From Planctomycetota bacterium (GTDB lineage Bacteria > Planctomycetota > Phycisphaerae > UBA1845 > PWPN01): DNA of 6,795 nucleotides. The position numbers and the translations under genes were made by a program. The notes beneath the pieces were generated by a model. That model had not been told where the DNA came from, did no database searches, and saw only the letters and a list, made by a program, of their open reading frames with translations. Below, in pieces: positions 1 through 6,655 of the stretch (within the stretch, counting starts at the first letter, position 1; each line of letters opens with the position of its first letter). The DNA lies in NCBI GenBank assembly GCA_020346805.1, contig CP070790.1:4053740-4060534 (forward strand), written 5' to 3'.

Positions 1-2
1 AA

Positions 3-1358
3 CTAAAAGGGCATGCAGGATCGAGTGTCAATACTCCACCGCCCAAGCTTAGTAAGGTTGATGATGAGAAGCTTGAGAGGTTATCGGATCTTAAAGTACG
101 CGTTCACCGCAAACTGGTCGAGCGACTCGATATGTCGGTTGTTGATAACGACGATCCGAAGATCCGCGATCAGGTCGGCGAAGTGATCCTTGAGTTGTGC
201 GAGAAGGAAGATGCACTACTGAACTATAACGAGCGCAAGCGGCTGGTAAAGGAGGTTTTGGACGAGACCTTCGGGCTGGGACCGCTGGAGATATTGCTGG
301 GGGATCCAAGTATCAGTGATATACTGATCAACGGGCCCCGACAGGTTTATATTGAGAGAAGAGGCAGGTTAGAGCAGACCGAAGCTCAATTCAGGGACAA
401 TCAACACCTTCTCCATGTTATTGATAAAATCGTCAGCGCGGTGGGACGTCGCTGTGACGAAGTCAGCCCTATGGTAGATGCCCGCTTGAAAGACGGTTCA
501 CGTGTCAATGCCATTATTCCACCACTGGCTATCGATGGTCCGAGCATGTCGATTCGGCGGTTCGGAACCGATCCCATAAACTGGGATGATTATATCCGTT
601 TTAAATCGTGTACGCCCGAGGTAATCGAATTTCTACAGGCCTGTGTAATATCCCGTCTAAATATTTTAATTATTGGAGGCACTGGGTCAGGTAAGACCAC
701 TTTGTTAAACAATATGTCGTCATTTATCCCTTCCACTGAGCGGATTGTAACTATTGAGGATTCTGCTGAATTACAACTGCGTCAGCCCCATATAGTGCGA
801 TTGGAGACCCGGCCGCCGAATATCGAGGGTAAAGGGCAGGTTACCATTCGTGAGCTGCTTATTAACAGTTTACGTATGCGTCCCGATCGCATTGTAGTCG
901 GTGAGTGCCGTGGCGCCGAAACTTTGGACATGCTTCAGGCCATGAATACCGGTCACGATGGATCGTTAACCACTCTGCACGCCAACACTACGCGAGATAC
1001 GGTTCAGCGTGTGGAAACTATGGTTATGATGTCGGGATTTGAGTTGCCGGTTAAGGCGATTCGGCAGCAGTTTGCGTCAGCTATCGACTTGATTGTCCAG
1101 GCCCAGCGATTAACCGGCGGGCCAAGGAAGATTGTGGGTGTGACCGAGGTGACCGGTATGGAAGGCGATGCCATCACTATGCAGGACATTTTTCAATTTG
1201 AGCAGATAGGTATCGATGACGACGGCAAAGCCTATGGCCAAATAATCGCCACCGGAATTCGACCGACATTTTTGGAGCGCCTGGAACATTCGGGATGTGA
1301 TATCAGACCCGAATTATTCGAACGGCAAGTATTGATGATGGATAACGAAGATGAATAG
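3..1358 (+). CDS. cpaF: Tad pilus assembly ATPase CpaF/TadA (5' partial)
   Basis: Cytoplasmic hexameric secretion ATPase (GspE/PilT superfamily) that powers Flp/Tad pilus assembly through the TadB/TadC platform. The frame is open from the window's first codon (nt 3) with no stop and no ATG, GTG or TTG before the ATG at 132. Those 43 codons encode a typical CpaF N-terminal segment ([14 protein letters not shown]), so the true start lies outside the window and 132 is an internal Met. Visible in order: the N-terminal domain with [21 protein letters not shown] (about nt 273-338), the Walker A motif GGTGSGKTT (nt 675-701), the acidic [10 protein letters not shown] box (about nt 750-779), Walker [10 protein letters not shown] (nt 888-914), and the His box GSLTTLHAN (about nt 960-986). 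All catalytic motifs look intact. The C-terminus is complete and ends in TAG. It is the first of three collinear tad genes. Identification is very secure; the exact length is unknown. Confidence 0.96.
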   Translation, partial: LKGHAGSSVNTPPPKLSKVDDEKLERLSDLKVRVHRKLVERLDMSVVDNDDPKIRDQVGEVILELCEKEDALLNYNERKRLVKEVLDETFGLGPLEILLGDPSISDILINGPRQVYIERRGRLEQTEAQFRDNQHLLHVIDKIVSAVGRRCDEVSPMVDARLKDGSRVNAIIPPLAIDGPSMSIRRFGTDPINWDDYIRFKSCTPEVIEFLQACVISRLNILIIGGTGSGKTTLLNNMSSFIPSTERIVTIEDSAELQLRQPHIVRLETRPPNIEGKGQVTIRELLINSLRMRPDRIVVGECRGAETLDMLQAMNTGHDGSLTTLHANTTRDTVQRVETMVMMSGFELPVKAIRQQFASAIDLIVQAQRLTGGPRKIVGVTEVTGMEGDAITMQDIFQFEQIGIDDDGKAYGQIIATGIRPTFLERLEHSGCDIRPELFERQVLMMDNEDE

Positions 1359-1406
1359 TTGGGATAGGCAGAATATGTGGTATCGATGTATCTGCCGCTA
1401 ACAATT

Positions 1407-1411
1407 AGGAG
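1407..1411 (+). promoter_or_regulatory. Ribosome binding site deciding the GTG start of tadB
   Basis: AGGAG lies 6 nt upstream of GTG 1418. No ATG upstream in this frame has a comparable site, so this favours the GTG start. The 59-nt gap after cpaF contains nothing else recognisable. Confidence 0.75.
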
Positions 1412-1417
1412 TTAACG

Positions 1418-2398
1418 GTGAGTTCTACATCATTAATCGTGTTGATGCCTATAATGGGTTGTATGTTGCTGGCGGTGGGGATTTTTCAGGTGGTCATGGA
1501 ACTGCGTACCGGCAAGAAGCAGAAGGTTATCGATCGCCTGAATGAGACAAAAGCCGCAAAAAAGAAAGAGCAAAAGATTAAAGAATCACTGCTTCGTCAG
1601 AGGATGGGCGATCAACCAAAAAACTTTCTAGAGGCCATTGTTTCCAAACTCAAGGTCGTCGACAGACTACAAAGAATCCTGGACCAGGCCGACATCGATT
1701 GGTCCGCCTCACGTACGTTGGTGAATCTTTCGGGATTGTCCTTGTTGGCCGGCTGTGGGATGGCGCTGATGAGTAAAGGGCTGATCGCTTGTGTTGCGGT
1801 TGGCTTATGTGTGATGTTTTTGCCCTTGCTGGTGTTAGTTTATATGCGCAAGAGGCGGATCAGGAAACTGGTCGAACAGTTACCCGATGTGTTTGATTTG
1901 ATGAGCCAGGCCCTGCGGGCCGGCCATGCCTTGGCCAGCGCCATACAACTGGTCAGTCAACAGTTGCCCAATCCGGTTGGAGGTGAGTTTGCTCGTGTAT
2001 TCCACGAACAGAATCTTGGGATCAAGGTGGAAGACGCGTTGCTTAATATGGGCGATCGGGTGGACCAGATGGATGTGCGGTTTTTTGTGACCGCGGTTTT
2101 GATTCAGCGGCAAACGGGAGGCGATCTGGCGGAAATCCTCGATAAGATCGGTAAGGTTATCCGCGATCGTGTCCAATTGCTGGGTACGGTTCAAGCTTTT
2201 ACGGCTGAAGGTCGGCTTTCCGGCTGGGTCCTGCTGGCTTTACCCGTGCTTGTATTTTTTGCGTCCTTGAGCGTAAATCCTGACTATGCCCGTGTTCTGT
2301 TGGATACGCCGAGTGGGCGGATGATGCTGGGGGTAGCCATCGGTATGGATTTGATGGGGATGGCTATGATCAAGAAGATCGTCAATATCAAGGTGTGA
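1418..2398 (+). CDS. tadB: Tad pilus assembly inner-membrane protein TadB
   Basis: Polytopic inner-membrane platform protein of the Tad pilus machine, a relative of GspF/PilC. It works with TadC and couples the CpaF ATPase to pilin assembly. The product is 326 aa from a GTG start with AGGAG upstream. Predicted layout: an N-terminal membrane helix (about 6-27), a basic Lys-rich cytoplasmic stretch (about 31-65), two helices (about 101-118 and 121-142), a T2SSF domain (about 153-278), and terminal helices near 267-285 and 301-322. Diagnostic strings are LVEQLPDVFDLMSQALRAGH and the QTGGDLAEILDKI segment (about 232-244), which is highly typical of TadB. Length fits the family (about 300-330 aa). 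It follows cpaF by 59 nt, and its TGA is 4 nt before tadC, so the genes almost certainly form one transcription unit. Nothing looks damaged. TadB rather than TadC is assigned by gene order and by the AGHAL...QTGGDL signature. Confidence 0.93.
   Translation: MSSTSLIVLMPIMGCMLLAVGIFQVVMELRTGKKQKVIDRLNETKAAKKKEQKIKESLLRQRMGDQPKNFLEAIVSKLKVVDRLQRILDQADIDWSASRTLVNLSGLSLLAGCGMALMSKGLIACVAVGLCVMFLPLLVLVYMRKRRIRKLVEQLPDVFDLMSQALRAGHALASAIQLVSQQLPNPVGGEFARVFHEQNLGIKVEDALLNMGDRVDQMDVRFFVTAVLIQRQTGGDLAEILDKIGKVIRDRVQLLGTVQAFTAEGRLSGWVLLALPVLVFFASLSVNPDYARVLLDTPSGRMMLGVAIGMDLMGMAMIKKIVNIKV
2390..2395 (+). promoter_or_regulatory. Ribosome binding site of tadC inside the end of tadB
   Basis: AAGGTG sits 7 nt before ATG 2403 and lies within the last codons of tadB. 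The tadB TGA is only 4 nt before the tadC start, so ribosomes ending tadB can feed straight into tadC (translational coupling). Confidence 0.6.
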
Positions 2399-2402
2399 TA
2401 TC

Positions 2403-2909
2403 ATGAACGAGCTTATGATAATGGGTGTGTTAGTGGTGATTAGTGCTGTCATGATCATTTATTCGTTGCTGCCGAGCAGGAGTGATGCAGAGGAGCACGT
2501 TCGGCGGCGATTGTCCTTCAGGAAGTCGCTAAAGCCTAAAAAGTTGACCGCCCCCAGGGAGAAGAAATCAGCGGCCAAACAGGTGCTGGAAAAAGTGGCT
2601 CCCTACGCCATGAAGCCGGTTATGCCTAAAAGTGATGAAGAGATGACCACCTTGCGACAAAAGATGGCCCAAGGGGGATTTAGGCATGAATCTGCCGTAA
2701 CTTACTTCCTGGCTAGCAAAACGGTTATCGCCGTGGCTTTGGCCCTACTTGCTCTGGTTTTAAGCTGGGATGGTGATAAAGATCCAAAACAAATAGCAGG
2801 TATCGCACTTTGTGCTTGTGGTGTAGGATTTATGTTGCCTAATGTCTGGTTAATGCTGGCCAAGAAGCAGAGAATGGAATCGATCCGCGATGGTATGCGC
2901 GACGCCTGA
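2403..2909 (+). CDS. N-terminal part of TadC (membrane segments)
   Basis: If the TGA at 2907-2909 is real and not read through, this gives a 168-aa protein: an N-terminal helix, a Lys/Arg-rich cytoplasmic linker, and a helical pair (about 103-121 and 130-152). It ends just inside the T2SSF domain. It would lack almost all of the domain thought to contact the ATPase and so should not work alone. The start at ATG 2403 is supported by AAGGTG upstream and by coupling to tadB. Confidence 0.6.
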   Translation: MNELMIMGVLVVISAVMIIYSLLPSRSDAEEHVRRRLSFRKSLKPKKLTAPREKKSAAKQVLEKVAPYAMKPVMPKSDEEMTTLRQKMAQGGFRHESAVTYFLASKTVIAVALALLALVLSWDGDKDPKQIAGIALCACGVGFMLPNVWLMLAKKQRMESIRDGMRDA

Positions 2910-2918
2910 GATCTACTG

Positions 2919-3353
2919 GTGGTGTCGGTTGAAGCCGGCCTGGCCTTGGATGCCGGTTTACAGCGAGTCAGTGAGGAAATGCATGCCGTCCACAAGGAAC
3001 TGAGCGAAGAAATGCAGATTGCCACCCTGGAAACCCAGATGGGTGTTCCCCGCGCCGAGGCCCTGGAGAATATGGCTCGACGTACGGGGGTGTCGGAAAT
3101 GCAGGCCCTGATAGCGGTAATTACACAGGCCGAAAGATTTGGCACCTCGGTGGCAAAGGCCTTACGTATCCAGGCGGAAACTCTCAGAAACAAACGACGA
3201 CTCAAAGCTGAAGAGCGAGCCCAGAAAACAGCCGTCAAACTTATGTTGCCATTGATTTTGTTTATATTTCCGTCGATTTTTGTAGTATTGGTCGGTCCGG
3301 CAGGATTGAAAATCGCAAAAATTTTCAGCGCAGGCGGAGCCCTGTCGGGATAA
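2919..3353 (+). CDS. C-terminal part of TadC (T2SSF domain)
   Basis: This 144-codon stretch is in the same frame as the N-terminal part. It carries nearly the whole T2SSF domain: VEAGLALDAGLQRVSEEM, then TGVSEMQALIAVITQAERFG, a basic helix (LRNKRRLKAEERAQK) and the final membrane helix. GTG codons at 2919 and 2922 lie 9 and 12 nt after the TGA. There is no real Shine-Dalgarno, only a weak GAG at 2908-2910, so separate translation would need re-initiation by ribosomes that just terminated. I think it is a piece of tadC rather than an independent gene. Confidence 0.5.
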   Translation: MVSVEAGLALDAGLQRVSEEMHAVHKELSEEMQIATLETQMGVPRAEALENMARRTGVSEMQALIAVITQAERFGTSVAKALRIQAETLRNKRRLKAEERAQKTAVKLMLPLILFIFPSIFVVLVGPAGLKIAKIFSAGGALSG

Positions 3354-3369
3354 AACCACATTGGTTTTT
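3352..3369 (+). terminator. Weak terminator-like hairpin at the end of tadC
   Basis: AAAACCA-CAT-TGGTTTT forms a 7-bp stem with a 3-nt loop directly at the tadC stop codon, followed by one more T. Only two pairs are G-C, so it would be a weak intrinsic terminator. The rest of the 211-bp gap to the converging pilZ gene shows no stronger hairpin with a T-run on either strand. Confidence 0.3.
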
Positions 3370-3404
3370 GTGTTATACGAATTCCACTTCGCATCAGCGC
3401 GGGG

Positions 3405-3415
3405 TCTGACTCACT
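3405..3415 (+). repeat. TCTGACYCACT motif, left copy
   Basis: TCTGACTCACT, inside GGGGTCTGACTCACTTTT, lies between tadC and the converging PilZ gene. A near-identical copy (TCTGACCCACT, one mismatch) is at 4185-4195 on the other side of that gene in the same orientation. GGGTCTGAC/GTCAGACCC-like strings are often seen as debris of REP-type mobile elements in environmental genomes. That link is from memory and unproven here. Confidence 0.35.
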
Positions 3416-3564
3416 TTTCCGCAGCAAAAATATGCCTGAACCACTCTCTTCGCGCCGGTTGGAAGTAGGATTTTTATTAATTATCCGGTCTCATTTTCTA
3501 TTCGTGTTATCTGCTCTGTGTCATATTGGTATAGTGCTCTGAAGATGTGTTTTTATTGCTACTG

Positions 3565-4047
3565 TTATAACGGCATTGGTAAACAGCCGGTTCGGTGCCC
3601 ATAGAGTTTAACACCGATGCCGATACGATCACCGACGCCATTTTCCCCCAGCAGTAATTCCGTACGAATGATTTTGCCATGTTGGAGAACGGTCTGGCGA
3701 GAGTTGGGTTCGGGTCCCAGTTCTCCGACGGTCAGCCTGAAGGTGTAATGTTGTCCCATGGCTACTCCGTACCCTATTGGCACAATTCCATAGATTCCGT
3801 CCTCGCAAACATTGTAGCAATCGGCGGGAATTGCAGCTGGATCGTCTGTGCCGTCATCGGCAGTATCGATCAATACCATTTTACAGCGCAGAGATCTACG
3901 GCGGAACTGACGCTTCTCCTTTTCCGGTGTGGGGGGGCGCCATCGCGGCCTCTTCGCTTTGGTAACCGTTGATCTGGATAGGTTTTTAATTGGCAGTAGT
4001 TGTGAAAGTGTTCTTTGACGCAGCGGAGATTGTGTGTCTATGGTCAT
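3565..4047 (-). CDS. PilZ-domain protein, putative c-di-GMP receptor
   Basis: 160-aa soluble protein with an Arg/Pro/Lys-rich N-terminal tail (about 1-48) and one PilZ domain (about 47-149). PilZ domains bind the second messenger c-di-GMP through an RxxxR switch followed by (D/N)xSxxG. Here R50-R-S-L-R54 gives RxxxR and N79-V-C-E-D-G84 gives NxCxxG, so the usual Ser is Cys. The closing beta strand is IGIGVKLYG (about 142-150). The start is taken at the ATG at 4047 because AAGGAGG lies 5 nt upstream; an in-frame ATG at 4092 would add 15 residues but reads through that site. It converges on tadC with a 211-bp gap. Control of Tad pili or adhesion by c-di-GMP is plausible from location only. No membrane helix or second domain is visible, so it probably acts by binding a partner. 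Confidence 0.72.
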   Translation of the reverse strand: MTIDTQSPLRQRTLSQLLPIKNLSRSTVTKAKRPRWRPPTPEKEKRQFRRRSLRCKMVLIDTADDGTDDPAAIPADCYNVCEDGIYGIVPIGYGVAMGQHYTFRLTVGELGPEPNSRQTVLQHGKIIRTELLLGENGVGDRIGIGVKLYGHRTGCLPMPL

Positions 4048-4052
4048 TGTAG

Positions 4053-4059
4053 CCTCCTT
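4053..4059 (-). promoter_or_regulatory. Strong ribosome binding site of the PilZ gene
   Basis: On the minus strand this reads AAGGAGG, followed by 5 nt and then ATG (4047). It is the strongest Shine-Dalgarno in the window and fixes the start at 4047 rather than the longer ATG at 4092. Confidence 0.8.
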
Positions 4060-4127
4060 GCTTCCTTCCCCGGACTTGAAACGGACAGACATTCACTTAC
4101 TTATTTTTCGCCTCCCCCAATCCTGGT

Positions 4128-4191
4128 GGTCAGAGGCAATATTCCTTCGAGAAGAAAATGTACTAAGAGTAAATACTTTTTCCCTCTGACC
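4128..4191. repeat. 9-bp inverted repeat upstream of the PilZ gene
   Basis: GGTCAGAGG (4128-4136) and CCTCTGACC (4183-4191) are perfect reverse complements separated by 46 bp. With a one-base bulge the pairing extends outward by two pairs. It lies about 80-145 nt upstream of the PilZ start codon, so it may be an operator, a leader hairpin or the ends of a tiny mobile remnant. The right arm overlaps the TCTGACCCACT motif. Confidence 0.4.
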
Positions 4192-4195
4192 CACT
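4185..4195 (+). repeat. TCTGACYCACT motif, right copy
   Basis: TCTGACCCACT, a direct near-copy (10 of 11 bases) of 3405-3415. The two copies bracket the PilZ gene. The core TCTGACC also occurs inverted at 4128-4134. Confidence 0.35.
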
Positions 4196-4243
4196 GAACT
4201 ATTCGGTTTGCTGTCCGTAGCGCTTGGGATTGCGTTCCATAAC

Positions 4244-4266
4244 CGGATTATCAAATATATAATCCG
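4244..4266. repeat. 8-bp inverted repeat hairpin
   Basis: CGGATTAT (4244-4251) pairs perfectly with ATAATCCG (4259-4266) around a 7-nt loop. On the plus strand a CTTTTT run follows 7 nt later, which is too far away for a convincing terminator. Its role is unknown; it could be a regulator binding site for the minus-strand PilZ gene. Confidence 0.35.
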
Positions 4267-4410
4267 AATATACTTTTTAGAACCTTCCATAACTTTTTGG
4301 CTGATTCATTATAATTATCCGCTGGCCAGAAGTGCTTTATATATAGCAGATAGATCAGCTGTCAGTTATGGCAAATGATTGAAAAAATCACACATATAAA
4401 TTTACAGCGA

Positions 4411-4434
4411 CACGATATCCGACCCTTGGTCGTG
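4411..4434. repeat. Short nested palindrome
   Basis: CACGA (4411-4415) and TCGTG (4430-4434) are reverse complements. Inside them CGACC-CTT-GGTCG (4420-4432) forms an alternative 5-bp hairpin. The two pairings exclude each other. It is small enough to be chance. Confidence 0.2.
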
Positions 4435-4861
4435 TTGGCTGAAATCGGTTGATTGGTCACTATAAATACGTTTATCAATCGCCAGCGCTTTAAATATACA
4501 CTAGCAATGAACAAGGGTCAAGACGTTTTTCTTGGTTAATAGGCCTGGTAGCGGCGATATTTTCAGACCTTGATGATTAAAACCTGTATTTTTACAAATA
4601 ACTTATATGAATCCTCGTTAGCGACGCCTAATGGCGGGAGATAGTCTGGATTGTGCATAATTCAGACTCGATAGGCACATATAGGATTCTGGGGAGAGGT
4701 AAGTATTTACCCCATGTTTTATTACTACGTTGTTTAATACTTTTTATAATTATCGAGGTAAAGGTGGCGTAATTCGGGTTAAAGCGTTGCTGGAATAAAA
4801 TTATCTTGTTGATTTGTTCAACTGTTTTATGAGAATTTGCTGATCTTAATAGGATATGGTG

Positions 4862-4889
4862 TTGACAATACCTTATCGGATGCTTTAAT
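4862..4889 (+). promoter_or_regulatory. Sigma-70-like promoter candidate in the gene-free interval
   Basis: A perfect TTGACA (4862-4867), a 16-bp spacer, then TTTAAT (4884-4889, 5 of 6 matches to TATAAT). The next plus-strand gene begins about 620 nt downstream, so this would drive a long leader or a separate small RNA. Chance matches are common in AT-rich DNA. Confidence 0.3.
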
Positions 4890-5237
4890 TTAATAGAAGG
4901 TTACGGATCATTATTATACAGGAGTTCATAGCTGCATAATTAATATCTGATTATATCTATTTTGTAATTGTGGTATACAGCCACACGTTATCATCCATAA
5001 AAGTCTCGAAAGAAGTAATCATTCCTTCCCGTAACCACTGATTATGATATGTCTGGTTTGATGCATTATGTGAGCATCACAGCAGCAGGGCAAACCTGGA
5101 ATGCCCGCCGGTTAATAATTTGTTAATTTGTGAATGATTGTTGATGTTCCAATCAATTTATGCCGGAGCAGCTTGATTGGATCCAGATACACCCCAGTTC
5201 ACCGTAGGAATTGTGGGTGTGGGCGAAATGGTAAATG

Positions 5238-5275
5238 TTATGGTGTCCGGCGAGAGGCGTCGGGACACACCATAA
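5238..5275. repeat. Inverted repeat / hairpin upstream of the prepilin gene
   Basis: TTATGGTGT (5238-5246) is the perfect reverse complement of ACACCATAA (5267-5275). Extra interior G-C pairs (5247-5252 with 5258-5264) are interrupted by small bulges and close on a 5-nt loop. This is the longest perfect stem in the gene-free interval. No T-run follows on either strand, so it is not a standard terminator. It lies 230 nt before the prepilin start. Confidence 0.45.
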
Positions 5276-5495
5276 TTAGTGTTAGTCAGATTTGTCGATC
5301 ATATGTTCTGTTCGGCGAAAGGCATGGGTGAGGTCGAAAGCGAGGTGAATAGGGAAACGTGAATACGGAATCAGCGGTTCAGCGGGGGTAAATGCTGAAT
5401 AAGTGGGTCTTATAGATAATTGCATAGTATTTTCCGTATAACGTTCTCGAGCCGGCTTATCGGCAGTCACAGTGTCGCAAACGTGCATAAAGCAC

Positions 5496-5503
5496 GGGAG
5501 GTG
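5496..5503 (+). promoter_or_regulatory. Ribosome binding site of the prepilin gene
   Basis: GGGAGGTG lies 5 nt before ATG 5509 and supports that start. I could not find a convincing promoter in the 100 nt upstream. Confidence 0.75.
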
Positions 5504-5508
5504 TAATT

Positions 5509-6558
5509 ATGAGATGTAGAAGAGTCGGAAAGGCCCGTTCCAGGCCGGCGTTTACTCTGATCGAGCTGTTGGTGGTAGTTGCGATTATCGCCCTGCTGAT
5601 TTCGATCTTGTTGCCGTCTCTGGCTCGGGCTCGGGAGTTGTCAAGACGGGTGGTTTGTGCCGCCAATATGAGTGGTATGGGTAAAGGCTTTTATACTTAC
5701 GCCAACGAAAATTCGGGTTCCTGGCCCGCCCCCAACCCTCACCAGAAAGCTCAAGTGTCCATGGTTGGAACGGTCAGTTATGTTCAAAGGATCGGAATCG
5801 ATGTACCCGGGCGGGGTTTGTGGAATAATATTGAAGCGGGTAATCCCGAAGAGGTAGCCACTTACGGTGCCCAAAATAACTATTCAACCAACCTCTCTAC
5901 CACACGGGCCTTCTGGATGCTGGTCCGCAGTGGGGCATCTTCACCCGCATCCTTTATCTGTCCCTCAAGTGACGACACAAAAAACGACGAAGATAATCCC
6001 CAGTTCTATTGGGATTTTGGCAATGGGGATTATCAAGTCACCACCTACTCCTACAATCAGGGGAAGAATCGGGAGGCATACGAACAGTGCAGTTACGGTT
6101 ATCAGGTACCGTTTGGCCAGTATGGGAATCCTTCAACCGACAGCCAGATGGATATGCCTTTAGCTGCAGATAAAGGCCCCTTCGGTGCCACCGATAATGG
6201 TGACGGTGGTAAGACCTGGCGAACCGGTGATGGTATACCTCCGGAAGATATCGACGACTCTAGTAATACTATCACTGTGGAATCCGGGCCTGATGAGTGG
6301 CGATTCTATAACTCACCCAATCATGGCGGTTTCATGGATGGTGAGGGCCAGAATATTCTCTTTGCCGACAGTCATGCTGAGTTCTTTAACAAGCCGATAG
6401 CGGGAGTCGGCGATGATAATATTTATACTGCCTGGATGGGCAATACCGATGCGGATGCCGGCTTGGCTAGGGAGAATCGCTTTAAAGGACGGCAACCTAC
6501 CAGTAACGAGCCTAATATAACTCCGTGGGGCAATACAGATGCGCTGCTCTATCCGTGA
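5509..6558 (+). CDS. Prepilin-type N-terminal cleavage/methylation domain protein (planctomycete H-X9-DG type)
   Basis: 349-aa protein with a basic leader (1-14) ending in A14, then F15-T-L-I-E19 and a long hydrophobic helix (to about 36). This is a type IV prepilin signal with cleavage expected at A14/F15 and Glu5 in place. The -1 residue is Ala instead of the usual Gly. The exported C-terminal part has family landmarks: RRVVCAANMSGMGKG (46-60), FICPSS (149-154), SYGYQVPFG (195-203), LAADKGP (218-224), NHGG (271-274), QNILFADSHAEF (281-292) and GDDNIYT (301-307). The usual H-X9-DG motif is altered here to H272-x14-D287-S288. Such proteins are abundant in planctomycetes and resemble type II secretion/type IV pseudopilins, but their precise job is not established. 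A good ribosome site and a strong terminator frame it as a single-gene unit. Nothing shows it is a substrate of the neighbouring Tad machine. Confidence 0.88.
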   Translation: MRCRRVGKARSRPAFTLIELLVVVAIIALLISILLPSLARARELSRRVVCAANMSGMGKGFYTYANENSGSWPAPNPHQKAQVSMVGTVSYVQRIGIDVPGRGLWNNIEAGNPEEVATYGAQNNYSTNLSTTRAFWMLVRSGASSPASFICPSSDDTKNDEDNPQFYWDFGNGDYQVTTYSYNQGKNREAYEQCSYGYQVPFGQYGNPSTDSQMDMPLAADKGPFGATDNGDGGKTWRTGDGIPPEDIDDSSNTITVESGPDEWRFYNSPNHGGFMDGEGQNILFADSHAEFFNKPIAGVGDDNIYTAWMGNTDADAGLARENRFKGRQPTSNEPNITPWGNTDALLYP

Positions 6559-6598
6559 TTGAGGGTTCGCTGCAGGACCTTTGATGGTAAAGTTGATT

Positions 6599-6634
6599 AC
6601 CGGCGGGCAAATATATTTGTCCGCCGGTTTTTTT
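6599..6634 (+). terminator. Strong intrinsic terminator after the prepilin gene
   Basis: A GC-rich stem, ACCGGCGGGCAAA (6599-6611) with its near-perfect complement ending at 6628 (one G-T pair at 6607/6620), closes on a very small loop. The downstream arm ends in the T-run TTTTTTT (6628-6634). It starts 40 nt after the TGA, a classic rho-independent terminator. Confidence 0.9.
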
Positions 6635-6655
6635 ATGCCGGTGTTTGCTGTTTGC

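Larger units (their letters stand above)
2403..3353 (+). pseudogene. tadC: tadC with an in-frame TGA at codon 169
   Basis: Second inner-membrane platform protein of the Tad machine, partner of TadB. Read through the TGA at 2907-2909, the single frame is 316 codons, the normal length of TadC. Layout: an N-terminal helix (about 3-22), a basic linker, two helices (about 103-121 and 130-152), a T2SSF domain from about 162, and a last helix at about 278-300 (VKLMLPLILFIFPSIFVVLV). The stop falls in MRDA*DLLVVSVEAGL, where the family normally reads roughly PDALDLLVVCVEAGL. One codon, usually Leu, is replaced and no base is gained or lost. A single TTA-to-TGA change would explain it. The 144 codons beyond are undamaged, so the lesion is very recent, a sequence error, or tolerated. 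The neighbours tadB and the prepilin gene end in TGA, which argues against a recoded genetic code. Family identity is secure; whether the gene is broken is open. Confidence 0.8.
4048..5508. other. AT-rich gene-free interval of about 1.46 kb
   Basis: This divergent gap between the PilZ gene (minus) and the prepilin gene (plus) has no credible coding sequence. The longest open frames (about 60-68 codons at 4093-4290, 5134-5331 and 5282-5488) lack ribosome sites and protein-like composition. I see no tRNA or rRNA, no CRISPR-type repeats and no transposase remnant. It does hold the inverted repeats at 4128-4191, 4244-4266, 4411-4434 and 5238-5275 and a promoter-like element at 4862-4889. It is clearly richer in A and T than the flanking genes. 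It may contain regulatory leaders, a small RNA, or decayed sequence. Confidence 0.7.

Noticed and set aside
2907..2956. Selenocysteine at the tadC TGA, with a CCGGC/GCCGG hairpin at 2935-2956 as a possible SECIS
   Set aside because: The family position is aliphatic, not a redox Cys, and TadC has no known selenoprotein form. The stem is only 5 bp with a 12-nt loop and simply follows from coding for EAGLALDAG.
2702..3427. 241-codon open frame on the minus strand across tadC
   Set aside because: It is the antisense shadow of a well-supported TadC frame, its product is Ser/Ala/Arg-rich with no recognisable domain, and it has no Shine-Dalgarno.
4048..4092. Longer PilZ start at ATG 4092 (15 extra residues)
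   Set aside because: The extension encodes the AAGGAGG ribosome site itself, and the ATG at 4047 is ideally placed behind it.
5086..5096. CAGGGCAAACC resembles the 5' conserved part of a c-di-GMP-I (GEMM) riboswitch, tempting next to a PilZ gene
   Set aside because: The following GGGACGCAAAGCC-like block and the second conserved stem are absent from the next 150 nt, so the match is probably chance. A covariance-model search would settle it.
5282..5488. 68-codon minus-strand open frame before the prepilin gene
   Set aside because: It has no ribosome site at its start, no recognisable protein features, and overlaps the likely leader of the prepilin gene.
5672..6400. Overlapping open frames in other frames inside the prepilin gene
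   Set aside because: They are shadows of a strongly supported gene and have no start signals or recognisable domains.
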